Below, in pieces: positions 21,701-34,700 of a stretch of DNA of 64,000 nt (positions within the stretch are counted from its first letter, which is position 1; every line of letters starts with the position of its first letter). Under the pieces are notes generated by a model, which had not been told where the DNA came from, searched no databases, and was given only the letters and a program-made list of their open reading frames with translations. A program made the translations under genes and the position numbers. Source of the DNA: Ditylenchus dipsaci. Lineage: Eukaryota; Nematoda; Chromadorea; Rhabditida; Anguinidae. The DNA lies in assembly GCA_004194705.1 (NCBI GenBank), contig SADC01000143.1, positions 96,329 to 160,328 on the forward strand, read 5' to 3'.

Positions 21701-22711
21701 CGAATTTCAATGGCGCAATTTTTCGTTTGGCGCAATCTTCCCATATCTTTTTTTTTTTAAAAGCCTCCTTATTTACCCAACATCTGACTACTTTGCCTAT
21801 TTTGAACCTTCAGCCATCCTACTTGTTTTATGAAAACTAATTTTTCTGGTGTTTTCTGCATCATAACAAGTCAGTTGATAGCTCATTATTAACTACAAAA
21901 GGGATACAAGTTTGTCCAAAATACATAAAGACATCCACCGAGAAAACCAGGTTTTTAAAAATAGCCAGAAATATTAGAAACGAGACGGGAAATTCAGAAA
22001 TTAGACGTAATTTTTCCTAAAATGTGAAGGATAATTGAGTGAAAGACATCTTTTCGGTGAATATTTAATTTTTCTGACCACGGATGAGCCTGTGAACTAA
22101 ATTTCACCGCGAGAATTCCCCTTAATTAAAAACCTACGGTCAGTGAGAGAGATTTGCCGGAACTGGTCTCTATTTGAATAAATTTGACAGTAGTTTGGGA
22201 TCTCTGTGGTAGAACATCTCTACTCGCTCATATTTTAGGAGGTTGCCGCTGGCGGGCACAAGCGCCATATCACCTATAATTTTTTTGAAATAATGCCTGT
22301 TTGACCAGTAAATTTTTGAACCTACTCACCGATTTCCAGCTGACTCATCAGCTTGTCTCCAGTGATGGTCCTCACCAAAGTGTCTCCCGAGAAACAACTC
22401 CTTTGAGCCAATGGAGGGTGACCCCTGGTACGTCTTGGAACTGAAGAATGCGAGCTCCTCCAGCAGTACGAGCAGGGGTAGCTCTCGCAGCTGGGGCTGG
22501 TGCTGGAGCAGGTGCTGAAGCGGGCGCTGCGGCTGGCGCAGAAGCTGGAACAGGGCCGGCTCAGGAGCGACTACGTGACCAGTCTCGGGAACAACATCAG
22601 GACCAGTCTTGGGACAACATCAGGACCAGTCTTGGGACAACATCAGGACCGGTCCCGGGAACATTGTCAGTACCAGTCTCGGGACAACCTCAGGAACAAC
22701 AACAGAGTTTC
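18766..22711 (-). CDS. qua-1: qua-1-like gene: Hog (Hint) domain exons
   Basis: Exons 22330-22711, 22138-22273, 20482-20572, 19263-19347, 18965-19018, 18873-18920 and 18766-18842. The domain begins with the nucleophile Cys in CFSGDTLVRTITGDK (Cys codon at 22394-22396), then QLEIGDMALV, YERVEMFYHRDP, ETSSGKSLSLT-P-LHLLPFG (the conserved TxxH motif), CSEM, KARFAHKAKTGECLL, SKGIYSPMTVE, ITNGILSSCFSQIES and a short tail ending QFDHF. Every Hint block is present in order. One-base gaps are needed after SNLFK, at the LT/P junction (GACC|GTAGGT, probably a lost C) and at EDQ/VITNG. The first exon also holds TGPDVVPK-like 8-residue repeats of 23 rather than 24 bases, then a Pro/Ala tract. Confidence 0.82.
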
Positions 22712-25700
22712 CTTTAAAAGAACGAAAATCATTATTAATCTCTGTATAGTATTTGGACTATGTTTGCTTGTCTGTCATTCCGTTACGTTTTTTATTAATC
22801 CCCTTTAATCGGGATTTTTAAACGCAATGTTAACACTCCGCGCCCTGATCGTAGTAATTGTTTCGATAGGACCAGTTTTCATTCTGAACAAGATGATACA
22901 ATCCGTTTTTCTAATTGGGTACTTTAGAGCCCCGAACATTTCTTTTTTAAAAAGTTGCTAGAAACTCGGCATGGTCAACATTCAGATAGTCTAATGTTTT
23001 TGTTTTGCTTATCAAGTTGGTCTTTAGGTTTTAAAATTACCTTCAAATTTTGAATTTAACTCAAGACAACAAACATTTGAATTAAAAAAATTTAATATTT
23101 GAATATTTTTGTATCGCGCATAGTTCCAATTTTGTAGGTAATTTTGAAAATTAAAGAGCAGTTTTTGATCAAATCAAACATGCTAAACACGAATTTGATG
23201 TTAAAAATTAGTTTTTGATTAGCGAAAAGGAAGTTTTACGTCAAATCAGTTTTTGGAAATACCTTTTCTATTTCTTTCGGGACTGATGTTGAGAAGTTTT
23301 TTATGTTAAACATGTTAACTAAATAGCATCTTTTGGTGCAGTTTTTTGCTCTGTCAAATGGTATCATTCTTTTTTTTTTGTCAAGGCTTGCGTACAATAT
23401 TTGCGTTGGCTGTCACGATTAGGTGCGTACAGTGACAGGCCCTGCGCCTCCGAAGGGGCTTGAGAGTTCACTTACCTTAAACATAATTAAGAGCAAGACT
23501 CTTGATCATAAAATGCATATAGAGTCTCTTTTCGCCACGGCCTATACTGAAAAACATGGTTTGACAGCCGAAAAATACAATCTAATACTCTTGACTATTT
23601 ACCGTAAAAATCGTGGTCGAGAAACACAAATATGCAATTGGTTTTGAAAAATTTCTTACAAAAAATGGTCTGCCGTGGGGGAGGTCAAGTAAAGCGTTAC
23701 CGATTAAGCTATATCTACTTTTTTGAATAAATTAGCCATTCACTATCTACTCGATGCGTCGAAAATTTTGACGTTCGACTCAAGGAGTCGAAATTTTCGA
23801 CTTTCGACGCACCACTCGGCTCGACGCGTCAAAATTTCGACGCGTCGACAACCCTAGTTAAAAGGCGTTTTCGGCTCATATGAAAAAGTGAACTTTAGCA
23901 GTCGGTTCCTGCGTGATATTGATTTTATTGCTTTCGTAACTCGGAGACTGTAAGGTGCCAATCAACCTAGTTGTTATTATTAGTGATAAACGCGAAAAGT
24001 TTGAATTTCTTCACATTGTCAAATCGAAAAATTTTAGAAGTATAATAAATAAATAATAATAAATAAATAAAGAAAAAATGTGCAACTACAGTCGAACTGC
24101 GATATCCCGTTGCCTCAAAAAGTTTATTTCCCACCTGGTTCTAAAATTCTATAAACCCAGGGCTCTTAGACGTCCTTTTTAAAAAGTTTTGTGTGCTTTT
24201 GAGGCCCCAAATCTGTTTTATTTTCGAGATTTTACGTTGAAATCTTTTTCTTGCTTAAGAAACATTTCCAAATGTCCGTTTTTTGTCTCAGACAAATGAG
24301 CCCTGTATTAATTTTTCCACTAGTTCCGTCTTGAACAGTCTTGTTCTTTGTTGTTTTCAAAAAATCAGAATCCCACGATTCACCAGACTGGAACGTAAAA
24401 AAAATTGGAAACGACTTGAAAATCGGGGCATGAAAGTGCAGACTCAGCTGAGCAGCAAAATTTTTTGAGGCAGTGAGTTTTCGAGCTTTGACTGTAGAAC
24501 AGGGTGACGTTTTGAGTACTAAATAGTACTTTTGGGGTACTAAATAGTACTAAAATAGTACCATAAAGTACTAGGGTACTAATTTAGTACTAAATACTAT
24601 TTCAGTACCTAGTACTAAATTAGTACTTAGTACTCGTAGTACTTTTCTATTTTGCGGCTTTTATGTTAAAAAGACACACTGCACATATGTTTGTTTGTTT
24701 TAACATAAAATGACTAAGAAAAAGTGTTACTCAGACAAGATGAATACATATCTGTGTTTGTTTTCTAACTATAGTACTACAATAGTGCTAAGTACTAAAA
24801 AGTACCTAGTACTAAATAGTACCATTGGTACTAGATACTATTTTGTACTATGTACTAATTTAGCACTAGGAACTATTTTAGTACATGGTACTATTTTGAC
24901 CATAGTACTATTCTAGTACTATGGTCAAAAAACACACAGGTACCGTATTCTCTCTAATAGAAGCGCATGCGCTTCTATTTTCGAACCCCTTATAAGGTTT
25001 ACAGTATTGAGCGAAAATTTTTTATTTACAATTATTACAAACAAACAATCAACACTCAATAGACGCATCGCTTTGATTCAAAATATTTTCTTCCTCTTTA
25101 CCGAGATCCACTTTTCCATTATCCGGACCTCGCGTTCTCTCTCGCGTGCCAGCTGCAGCTTCCGTCGACCACTTGGCACCTGCTTATCCTCTTTGAAGCA
25201 GTGAATCTCGTCGTCCTCAAACCCATCGGTGGAATTTGTTATGCCACACGACTGGAACGACTCGATGATGAGCTTCTTCGAAAGGCTGTCCCAAGCATCG
25301 ACGATTCACTAGAGATAGGCTGACATCGGCGCAGCTTTCGGATTTCCTCCCTTTGTCACTTCTTTCTCGCCATGCGACATCCAGCTCTCGTAGAATTCGC
25401 TGATTTTGGCTTTGAATGATGAGCTCAAGCAAACATCTGGTGCCTAAACATCCGATTCAAATCCGATCGTAAACAAATAAAGCAAAGAACAAACTTGAAG
25501 AAACTAAGTGCACCCTCCAGGAACCACAGTCGCTTCCAACCCACACTGCTTCAGCTGCTTCTTCAGTGTAGGCTTTGCGCTTGCGAGACGATTCTTGGCC
25601 AGACAATTGGCTTTCAACATTCAACTCACTGTCGTCTACATTTCGGTCTTGATCGCTTATTTTGCTGAAATCATTACAAATTAGAGAAAGAGCGGAAGCA

Positions 25701-28700
25701 TCTAGCGGACTCAAAAACCGGAAACGCATCAAGCGATGGCTGACACGTCAAGTAGAATGCGTAAATTGCAGCCTATTCATAGTCTTTATTACAAAGCCTA
25801 TTGAAAAAGTTTGAAAAGCGCCAATTTAACCTAATTTGTTTCATTCTTCAAAAAATTTTATAAACAGTGTAGGGAAATGCCTAGGGGTGCGCTTCTAATA
25901 GAAAGTGCGCTTCTATTAGGGAGTGCGCTTCTATTTTTCGATCCTTCTCGGGGTGCGCTTTTATTAGAAAGTGCGCTTCTAATAGAGAGTGCGCTTCTAT
26001 TAAAGAGAATACAGTATGTATTCATCTTGTCTGAGTAACACTTTTCTTAGTCATTTTATGTTAAAAACAAACAAACATATGTGCAGTGTGTCTTTTTAAC
26101 ATAAAAGCCGCAAAAAATAGAAAAAGTACTACGAGTACTAACTACTAATTTAGTACTAGGTACTGAAATAGTATTTAGTACTAATTAGTACCCTAGTACT
26201 TTATGGTACTATTTTAGTACTATTTAGTACCCCAAAAGTACTATTTTGTTATGAATTAGTACCCAAATCGCAACCCTGCTGGAGAACCGATTTGAGAACC
26301 GATTTAATTTTTAAAAGCAAAAGAAACTACCTTCTCCGCTTCCCTCGCCTGATCCATCCTCTTCGCTATCTTCTTTTGATTCATTTCCATCACCATGTCC
26401 AGTGCCATGCTCTCCATTGCCATGTCCTCCAGCCCTGCCACTACTTCCGCGCTATCTCCGTCACCTACGTTGATTCCTGTTTTCACATCCACTGTGTTGC
26501 CACTACCCTCGCCTTTGTTCTTTTTACTATCTGTCTCACCAGATAAATTCTCTTCAGAACCGGATGCAGCTGCAGCGGAAGTTGTCTGAACAGGTGAGCC
26601 GGTGGTTGTCACCTCTCCGCCAGCGCCTGAAGTAGATGAATGAGGTTCTCCCGAACCTTCTTCCTCCCAATCTGGTGGCCGGGGCGAGCTTCTTCACTGG
26701 ACTTAGTTAATGTAGTTGTGGGCAAACCACCAGAACCTAAAATTCATATTTTAATAAGTTCCAAAGGCAAACCATCGCAATCACAGTATTTTCTCTAGTG
26801 AACATCCCCACACAATAAATTAAAAAAAGGGTAAAACGGAATTTCGCAGCAAATTCTCGTAATTTTGCAGCTAATTCGGTTTGCAGCAAGTTCTCTTAAT
26901 TTTGCAGCAAATTCTCGTAATTTTGCAGCAAATTTTTCATAAAATAACTTGGATTGCTCAGAACCCCACCCTGGGGCCTAGCAGACTATTTGAAAAAGCA
27001 GACTATTTCCTTTGGTAAAGGAACATTTGGTAAAATTTTTTTGGTAAAGGCATATTTGGTAAATTTTTTTTTAGTAAGGCACTTTGTAGTTGTTTTTGTG
27101 TCAAAGACCTTCTTATTCCTACTTTTTCTTCTCTTTCCTTTTCTTTCTCCGGGTTCTATATCTATTTCCTCCCATTAAAATTCTTCTTAATTATACTCAT
27201 TTTTTCTAACATAAAATTATGTGTTAGATTAGGTTTGTCAGGACAAAAATCAATATTTCACCCACGCAAACCCAAAACGTGTGGTGGTTAAATCCTGGTC
27301 AGGTGGATGTCCACCTGGATGGCCTACAAAATTAAATTTCTTTATAATAAAAAATAAACCATTTTTTCTTACTTAAAATTGTGTGAGGAATTCGGCTTGT
27401 TAAGACTAAAAGTGCGATTTTACCTACCCAACTCCAAACCTGGGTGGCTACCACCTGGACAGGTTTATATCCAGGTAACTCCAGAGTAAGGGTAAATTCA
27501 CCCAAACGCCCTGAAAAGTCCTGGTCACTAGGTGCTTAACGGGGTTCGGAGAGCATAAAGTGCTTTTAGATGATTGGAAAAACGTCTATTGCCTCCGAAA
27601 ACGGTGTCTCTGTGACCAAAACAGCCAATAAGATCTATGGCCAAAAACAAGAACTCTATGACCAAAAAGATATACCACCCGAAAATATCCACGGAAAAAG
27701 TGCTTTACCAAAGAGTTTTCTTACCACATGTGCCTTTACCAAAAGAAATTTTACCAAATGTGCCTTTTAGTTAAAACACCCTCGAACGAATAGCACCATT
27801 TTCACTGCTGTTATCACTGTCGCTTGCAGACATCGCATGAAGTAGAAGCAAATAAAGCAATTTACTACTGCACTAGTAAAGAATCCTTGTCCAAAATATG
27901 CCTTGGTCCCCCCTGTTGTTTTTTTGTGAATGGCACAAGCTGTTTTTCACAAAAACAACAGGGGGACCAAGGCATATTTTGGACAAGGATCCTTTACTAG
28001 TGCCTTACTACTTGTTCTATCACAAAAACACAAAATCTGAGCCCAAAATCGTGTTCAGCGCATAAAAATAGCCCCAGAATTAAGCTATGTAAAATTCTGA
28101 AAAATTGATGACGTGATGACCGGTCATCAATTTTTCATGAAAAATTGAAAAAATTTTCACTTTTCATTTTTCAATTTTCAATAGTCTGCTTGAAAATGAA
28201 AAAATTTTCAATTTTTCATTTTCACTTTTTTTTTCAATTTTTCAATTTTTCGAATATTAGTCTGCTTGAGAATTTTCACTTTCAATTTTTCATTTTCAAT
28301 TTTTCATTTTCACTTTTCAAATAGTCTGCTAGGCCCTGGAGTGGTCAGAAGCCCCTGAAAGTTGGTTTTTTGGGGTTGATTGAAATGGGGGGGGGGTAAA
28401 CTTTTTGCGAAAATTCGATTGGCGGATCAGAATTCCAGTCCGATGGGCTTAATCGCTCAGAATTTCACCCTAGACCACTCAAAACCACCATAAACCTGAA
28501 AGTCTGAGCAATTAAGCACATCGAACTGGAATTCTGATCCGCCCAATCGAATTTTCGCCAAAAATTAACCCCCCCCCTTTAGTAAACCCCCCAAACCTAC
28601 TTTCATGGGCTGCTGGCCACTCCAGGGTGGGGTTCTGACTCAGAACTTCTGAGCAATCTAAGTCATTTATGAAAATTTGCTGCAAAATTACGAGAATTTG

Positions 28701-31700
28701 CTGCAAAATTACGATTCCGTTTTACCCATTAAAAAAACGTATTTGTGGCATTATGTTTTTGACTCATTTTTTGGAAACTTTTTTCAGGCAAATTACCACT
28801 CACCAGATGTTTTCTATATAGGGCCCCCTGACTTTGGAAATATGCACCTCAGCCCAGAGCAATAATTTTACATCGCTTTTTATTGCGTTTTATTAACGGC
28901 TATAGGTGATTTGCGCCCTCAAAATGCTCATTTACGCCCTCAAATTAATTATTTACGCCCTCAAATTTGAAATTGATCAAAATGCTTATTTACGCCCTCA
29001 AATTACTCATTTACGCCCTCAAATTTCTTTTTTACGCCCTCAAATCGACCAAAATGCTTATTTTAGCCAACATTTTGCGGGAATTCAAATTTTTTAGTCT
29101 CAACCAGCGAAACCAGCCGATCGTCCACTTATATCATAGAAATTTTTACATTTTCATGTTCCAAAACCTGTTTTCTGACTAATTCGGCCATGCTGAAGAT
29201 GGTTTGACAGTGGTAAAATCCCGTGTTCTCGAGTATATTTTGAGTTTTGGTGAATAATTGATTTCACCAAAATCAATTATTTCACAACACTCAAAAAATA
29301 CTTGAGAACACGGCATTTTACCACCGTCAAACCATCTTCAGCATGCCCGAATAAATCCAAAAAACAGGTTTCGGAACATGAAAAACGTTAAAAAAAATTT
29401 TGATCCAAGTGGACGACCACTTGGTACCCACATAGGTACTTCACCTAGGTACCATCACCAGTGCACCTCCGCCTGAGAAAACTTACCTCTCTCTCTCTGG
29501 TACAGTCAATCCCCGATTTAGTGCGACCTCGAGTTCGATGGACTTGGTCAAAAGTCTTTGAAAGTATCGAAAGTGGAACCCCGATTTAGTACGAACCTCG
29601 ATATAGTGCAAATTTTTTGCGGCTCTCAGGGTCGCTCGAGTGAGCTCCTCATGCGTTCTCCTACAGAATGGCTCAGGGAAACTGAAGATACCGGTTTGGA
29701 AAGTCTAAACACAGTCAGACATTCGAGTTCTGAAAATATGGCCATCTAAAATAGGAAATTCCCACCCAATTTGATCGATTTGAGGGCGTAAATAATAAAT
29801 TTGAGGGCGTAAATGAGCAATTTGAGGGCGTAAATGAGCATTTTGAGGCGCAAATGAATTTTAGCCTTTATTAACTACTACAAGATCTACCCACTCTGCT
29901 TTTTCGATTTTGGATTTTCACCCAAAAATCTCAAAATCGACCTCAAAATTTTCCGAAAATTAGGGTTTTGAATTAAAAGGCCCCGAAGTCCTTTCAGAGG
30001 AAATACGGTATCTTGTAACTCATCTCACTGGCTACAAAATAAGTGGTGAATTGCTAAAGACAATAGTTAGAAAGGGAGTAAAAAACACAATACCAAGAAC
30101 ACGATTTGGGATCGTTTATTAGATTAAATACGGTATATCTCAAAAACCCACCATTATCTCCCTCTCCGCTCAACAGGTCTTTATCGGTCTCTCCCGAAAA
30201 TGGCTTGGATGCTGAGGAATTTCCATTATTGCCAGTCTCTCCTCCTTCACTACTTTTTCCTTAGAACCATTTTCGACGTCTTGCTTGCTCTTGCCATTGG
30301 CTTCTCCATCTGGTTCTCCACTGCCTTTAGAATCGGCATCCCCATCTCCAGTTCCTCCTGGCTCACCGTTGCTTTTGCCATTCGAATCACCATCTCCACT
30401 TGCCTTGCCTTTGGAATTTTCATCCTCGTCTCCAGTACCTTCTGGCCCACTGTTACTTTTACCGTCGACATCACCATTCCCATTTCCTTTGCCCTTGGCA
30501 TTACCATCTCCCGTTCCCTTGCCTTTGGCATTGCCACCTTCAGTACCTTCTGTTCCGCCGTCACTTTTGCTATTCCCATTTCCAGTTCTTTCGCCCTTGG
30601 CATCCCCGTCTCCACTTCCGTCTGGCCCACCCCTGCTTTTGCCATTACACCTTCAGTGCCCTTGCTTTTATCATCGCCACCTTCAGTTCTTTCTTGTCCA
30701 TCGCCTCCTCTACCATTAGCGTCCCCATCTCCACTACCTTTAGAATCTTCAGTGTCTCCTGGGCCACCCTTGATTTTATCTTTGGCATTGCTATCCCCTG
30801 TTCCTGTTGGTCCACCACTACCTGCGTTTTTGTTGTTAGTATCCTCTCCGCTGTTCTCCTTTTCTTTTCACCGTCGCCTTTTTGTGCTCCTCCATTATTG
30901 TCTTCGGCAGAGGAAGGACTTTTTTTGCCAACTCCACTGCCAGCATTATTGCCGTCCCCGTTATCAGTCTTTTACCTTCTTTTCCGTTACTGACTGGTTG
31001 CTCGCTAGAGTTGCTGTCACTGGCGGGTTTTAGTCGGTCTTTTGTGGAGCTTTGTCGCCACTGTTTTCTTCGCCACTTTTTTCTTCTCCTCCCCCTTCTT
31101 TGACTTCATCTTTGCCACCATTGGCACTACCTTTGGTTAATCCATCGCCTTTGTTAGACTGTTCATTTTCGCCATCAACCCCAGTTTTGCCAGCCTGAAT
31201 GATTTTATACCATAAAGTTCAAATACATTTTTTGAATTTTGGACTGTACAAGTCATAGCTTATTCACCGCCAATTTTTTAATTTCAATGAAACTTTTTTT
31301 TATTTTTAGCCCATTCTACGTAAAGTTGAAAAGTAGACCTAGGTTATAAATATCAGATCGCAACTTTTCCTTCAAAAATTTAGTACAGGTCCGATGAAAG
31401 TCTAGACTTTACGTCAAATATAAGGCAGAAACTCACATGACAAATTATTTTTGCATAAGTGCTCGGTGTGTATTTTTCCACTTATACCCCCATCTCCTAC
31501 ACGTAGTTTGAGGAGCTTTTTAAAAAGTTGAAGACCAGTGAAAACTTGAAGCCATTATGAGTTTGGATCTGATTTTTTTAGTTCGACTGTAGCTTAAACA
31601 GAGTGTCGGTTTATTGGTCAGGACCGCCCCAGCTGTAGCTTATAACGAGGAGTAGGTGTAGCTTATGAAGAGGGTCCGTTTGCCTTTATTTCATTGAGAA

Positions 31701-34700
31701 CCAACCAAATATTTTTGAGCTGTAGCTTATAGAGACGTGTAGCTTCTAGACAAGGTTGACTGTACCAAACTTGTATATAAAAGAAGGTAAGAAAATAAGG
31801 TTTTGTCTCAGTGGTATTTTAAGTCGTGACTTAGGCGATGCGTACATAAAGTTAACCTTCCCCCTTTAATACACTAGTGCCGAAAATTTCGTTTGAGACG
31901 TTGACCTTTTACCTTTCTCAGAACTATAATTAGCATTATTTGCAAAAACATCAAGCATAAGTTTACGGCAACCGACAGAGCTTGAAGTTCCAGCGTCGAA
32001 TTTATCTATTATTTCTGGTTTCTTATGTCTGGTTTTCTGACTCTTCTACCTATGTTTTCTGTCGCAATATCGACAAAAAATTTTATTTTTGATTGTTTCT
32101 ACGAATTTTTTCTATCCGCGGATTTTTTATTGTTGTTTGGTTTTGAAGTTTTGATGTCTAACTTTACATTAAAGGGCCATTGCCGTCTCCGACAACGGTT
32201 GTCCCCCGCCAATTCAAGTTTTTTTCTTTATCATTGGATTTAAGTACGAATTTCCCAACTTGGTTTTTAACAAAACTATACCTAAAATTAAATTCTAGGC
32301 CTTGTTTTGTTAGAAAGCAAGCTGAAAAACCCGAACAGGAGTTGAATGATTACGCAAAAAAATTTGAATTGGCGGGGACAGTTCAAAACAGGTGGCAATG
32401 GCCCTTTAAAGTCCACACATTAGCGGTTACCTTCGGACATTGATTTCTACTTTTATTTGTTACCTGCATAAGACAGCATAAAGGGGTCTATTACTGTCTC
32501 TGTCAATATGTCTCAAACCATATATCAGCCCTTAAAGATCCTCAAGACCTTTGGAGGTAGCAAATAAAGGTAGAAACAGTGTCGAAAGTTAGCTGTAAAT
32601 GCCAGCCCCTACTAAAAAACTCTCAATTAAACACTGCTTTTTAAAAAAAACTGTTGGTACAAAATCTACCTTTTCTTTTTCATTGCCTCCTGTTTTATCC
32701 TTTTTGTCGCCTAATTTCTCTTTTTTCTCGGGAGATGAAGCACCACTATTAGATTCATTTTTCTCCTCTTCACCAGATTCCTTCTTCTCCTCTTCGCTGG
32801 ATCCACCATCCCCTGTTTTACTATTTTTTGAGCTCTTACCACCAGAAGCTTCTGCAAAAAAATTGTATGAGAAGGACACAATTAGTGTTTCAATCAACTT
32901 TTCGTTGCAACAATTTATCTAATCTATCAATCAACTGTGTCTCGACAATAATTATGCAAACCACTCACCATTTGGCTTTCCGTCTTTGCCTTTTCCATTT
33001 TTGCTGCCATCCTCGTCACTTTTAGGTTCTGAAGATGCATCTCCACTGCCTTTATCTGACTTAGCATCCGTCTTTTTGCCATTTCCGCCTGACTTTTGGT
33101 CTTCATCGCCTCCCTTTTCACCATTATCACTACCATTTTCTCCTTTATTTTCCCCTTTTCCATCTTTATCACCACCTTTTAGCCCCTTTCCTTCACCATC
33201 GTTGCCACCATTCAGACCACCAGGTCCATCTTCATCTCCTGAACCACTTCCACCATCCTTGCCTCCAGATCCTTTGCCTTTGTTTCCACCCTTCTTTGAT
33301 CCATCTCCGTTCTTCTCACTTGGATCACCTTTGCCATTTCCTTTAGGTTCATTTCCTTCTTCTTCCAAACCACTTCTACCATTTTCTTTTTTGTTGGATC
33401 CAGCCCCTTGTTGTCCAGACCCTGTTGCTCTTGTGACATTTTCCTCTTTTTCCTCCTCCAGCTCCCACACCCACTGCTACAGCCGCAGCACTAGCGTTGC
33501 TGGGACCACCCACTCCGACTGCATTTCCGCCTGCTCCACCTGCACCGGATTGACCACCAGCAGCACTAATATTGATGTTGTTGGTATTGATTATGGCTCC
33601 GGATCCTCCAGCTGGCTGACCATCACCCCCTTCTCTTGGTCTGTTTGCATCTCCAGTCAAGGTTTTTGTTTTGGAGTTGGAGTTTAGCCCAGCAGCCAGA
33701 TCTGCTGAACCATTGAGAGTGGCTGAGGAGTTGGCGTTGGCATTGGCGGAAGCACTGGCGCTGCCGTCATCATCTCCTTCACTGCTGGAGGTACGAGTGC
33801 GCTCTCCGCGCAACTTCTTTCTTTTGACGGTTGAGCCGTTGTTGCTGCCAGCAGCTTCGTCCCAAGCACTCCAGGTAGTTGTGCTCCAAGAAGTCCAGCT
33901 TAAATAATTAATCATGTTTTTCTAAGTGTTTTTAGGGCAGCTATTTAGGTCTTGAAATCACGTCGTAAGGCAGCTTGAATGGTTCCCTTGTTGGTATTTT
34001 TTGTCAAAAATTGCACTTTTCACAAAAAGCTGCTTTAAAGAATTGAGATCACGCAAAAAGTAGTGAAGAAAAAATTTAAAAAAAAAATGCGTGAAGCCTA
34101 AATCATTAACTTGGTCCACAATACAATTTTTATGCGAAAACTAATTATTTTGCAAAAATGCTTATAGCGGTACCAAGACATTAGAAAATGATAGAAAATA
34201 GGAACTTTTTATCGGAAAAAATTCTTAATCTAAAAATTCTAAGTCTCGATATAACGACAACTCAAAAATTTTTGCTTCTGCTGGATCTGGCAGTTTTTAC
34301 TTGAGTTTTTGGATATTTTCGCCACTTTTTGTCAGTATAGTCTCCCCTAGTCTCTCTCTTTGGTCCTCGTGTGGTTTAGGTTTTTGGTCTGATGGCACTT
34401 GAATGGGCAAGATTCAAATCACAGAGGAGGGGGGGGGGGGCGGACAAAAAAACATTGTGCTTTTGACATTATACCGTATTCTTTTTAATAGAACACCATT
34501 CTCTATTAGACAACACCCCTTAGACCACAGCCCCCCCCCTAAATCTCACTTTGGATTTAGCTTTGATTGATCGAAATCTATATAACAGAGGAATGCTTAC
34601 GTGGAAGAGGTCCAGGAACTCCAGCTGGCAGCTGCCCACTCATCTGGTTTAGCAACAGTGTGTTGGTCAGTGCCCACCTCGCCTTCTCGGTTAAATTTTC

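Larger units (their letters stand above)
24500..26278. mobile_element. hAT-like element built of AGTACTA repeats
   Basis: Ends CAGGGTGACGTTTTGAGTAC and the complement of CAGGGTTGCGATTTGGGTAC; flanks CTGTAGAA / CTGGAGAA (7 of 8). Inverted blocks of TTTAGTACTAAATAGTAC fill both ends, and unique arms (TTAACATAAAATGACTAAGA) pair. The whole centre is the TA-flanked element at 24943-26014. Confidence 0.7.

Noticed and set aside
22448..22717. Plus-strand Ala/Gly-rich ORF
   Set aside because: Antisense of the qua-1-like exon 22330-22711 that leads into the Hint nucleophile.
30200..31033. Plus-strand 277-residue ORF rich in hydrophobic residues, membrane-like
   Set aside because: It is the antisense of the qua-1-like linker exon (30152-31194); Gly/Asp/Lys codons read backwards give Leu/Pro/Ser/Phe.
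32986..33687. Plus-strand Pro/Ser-rich 233-residue ORF
   Set aside because: Antisense of the qua-1-like exon 32969-33898; no splice signals of its own.
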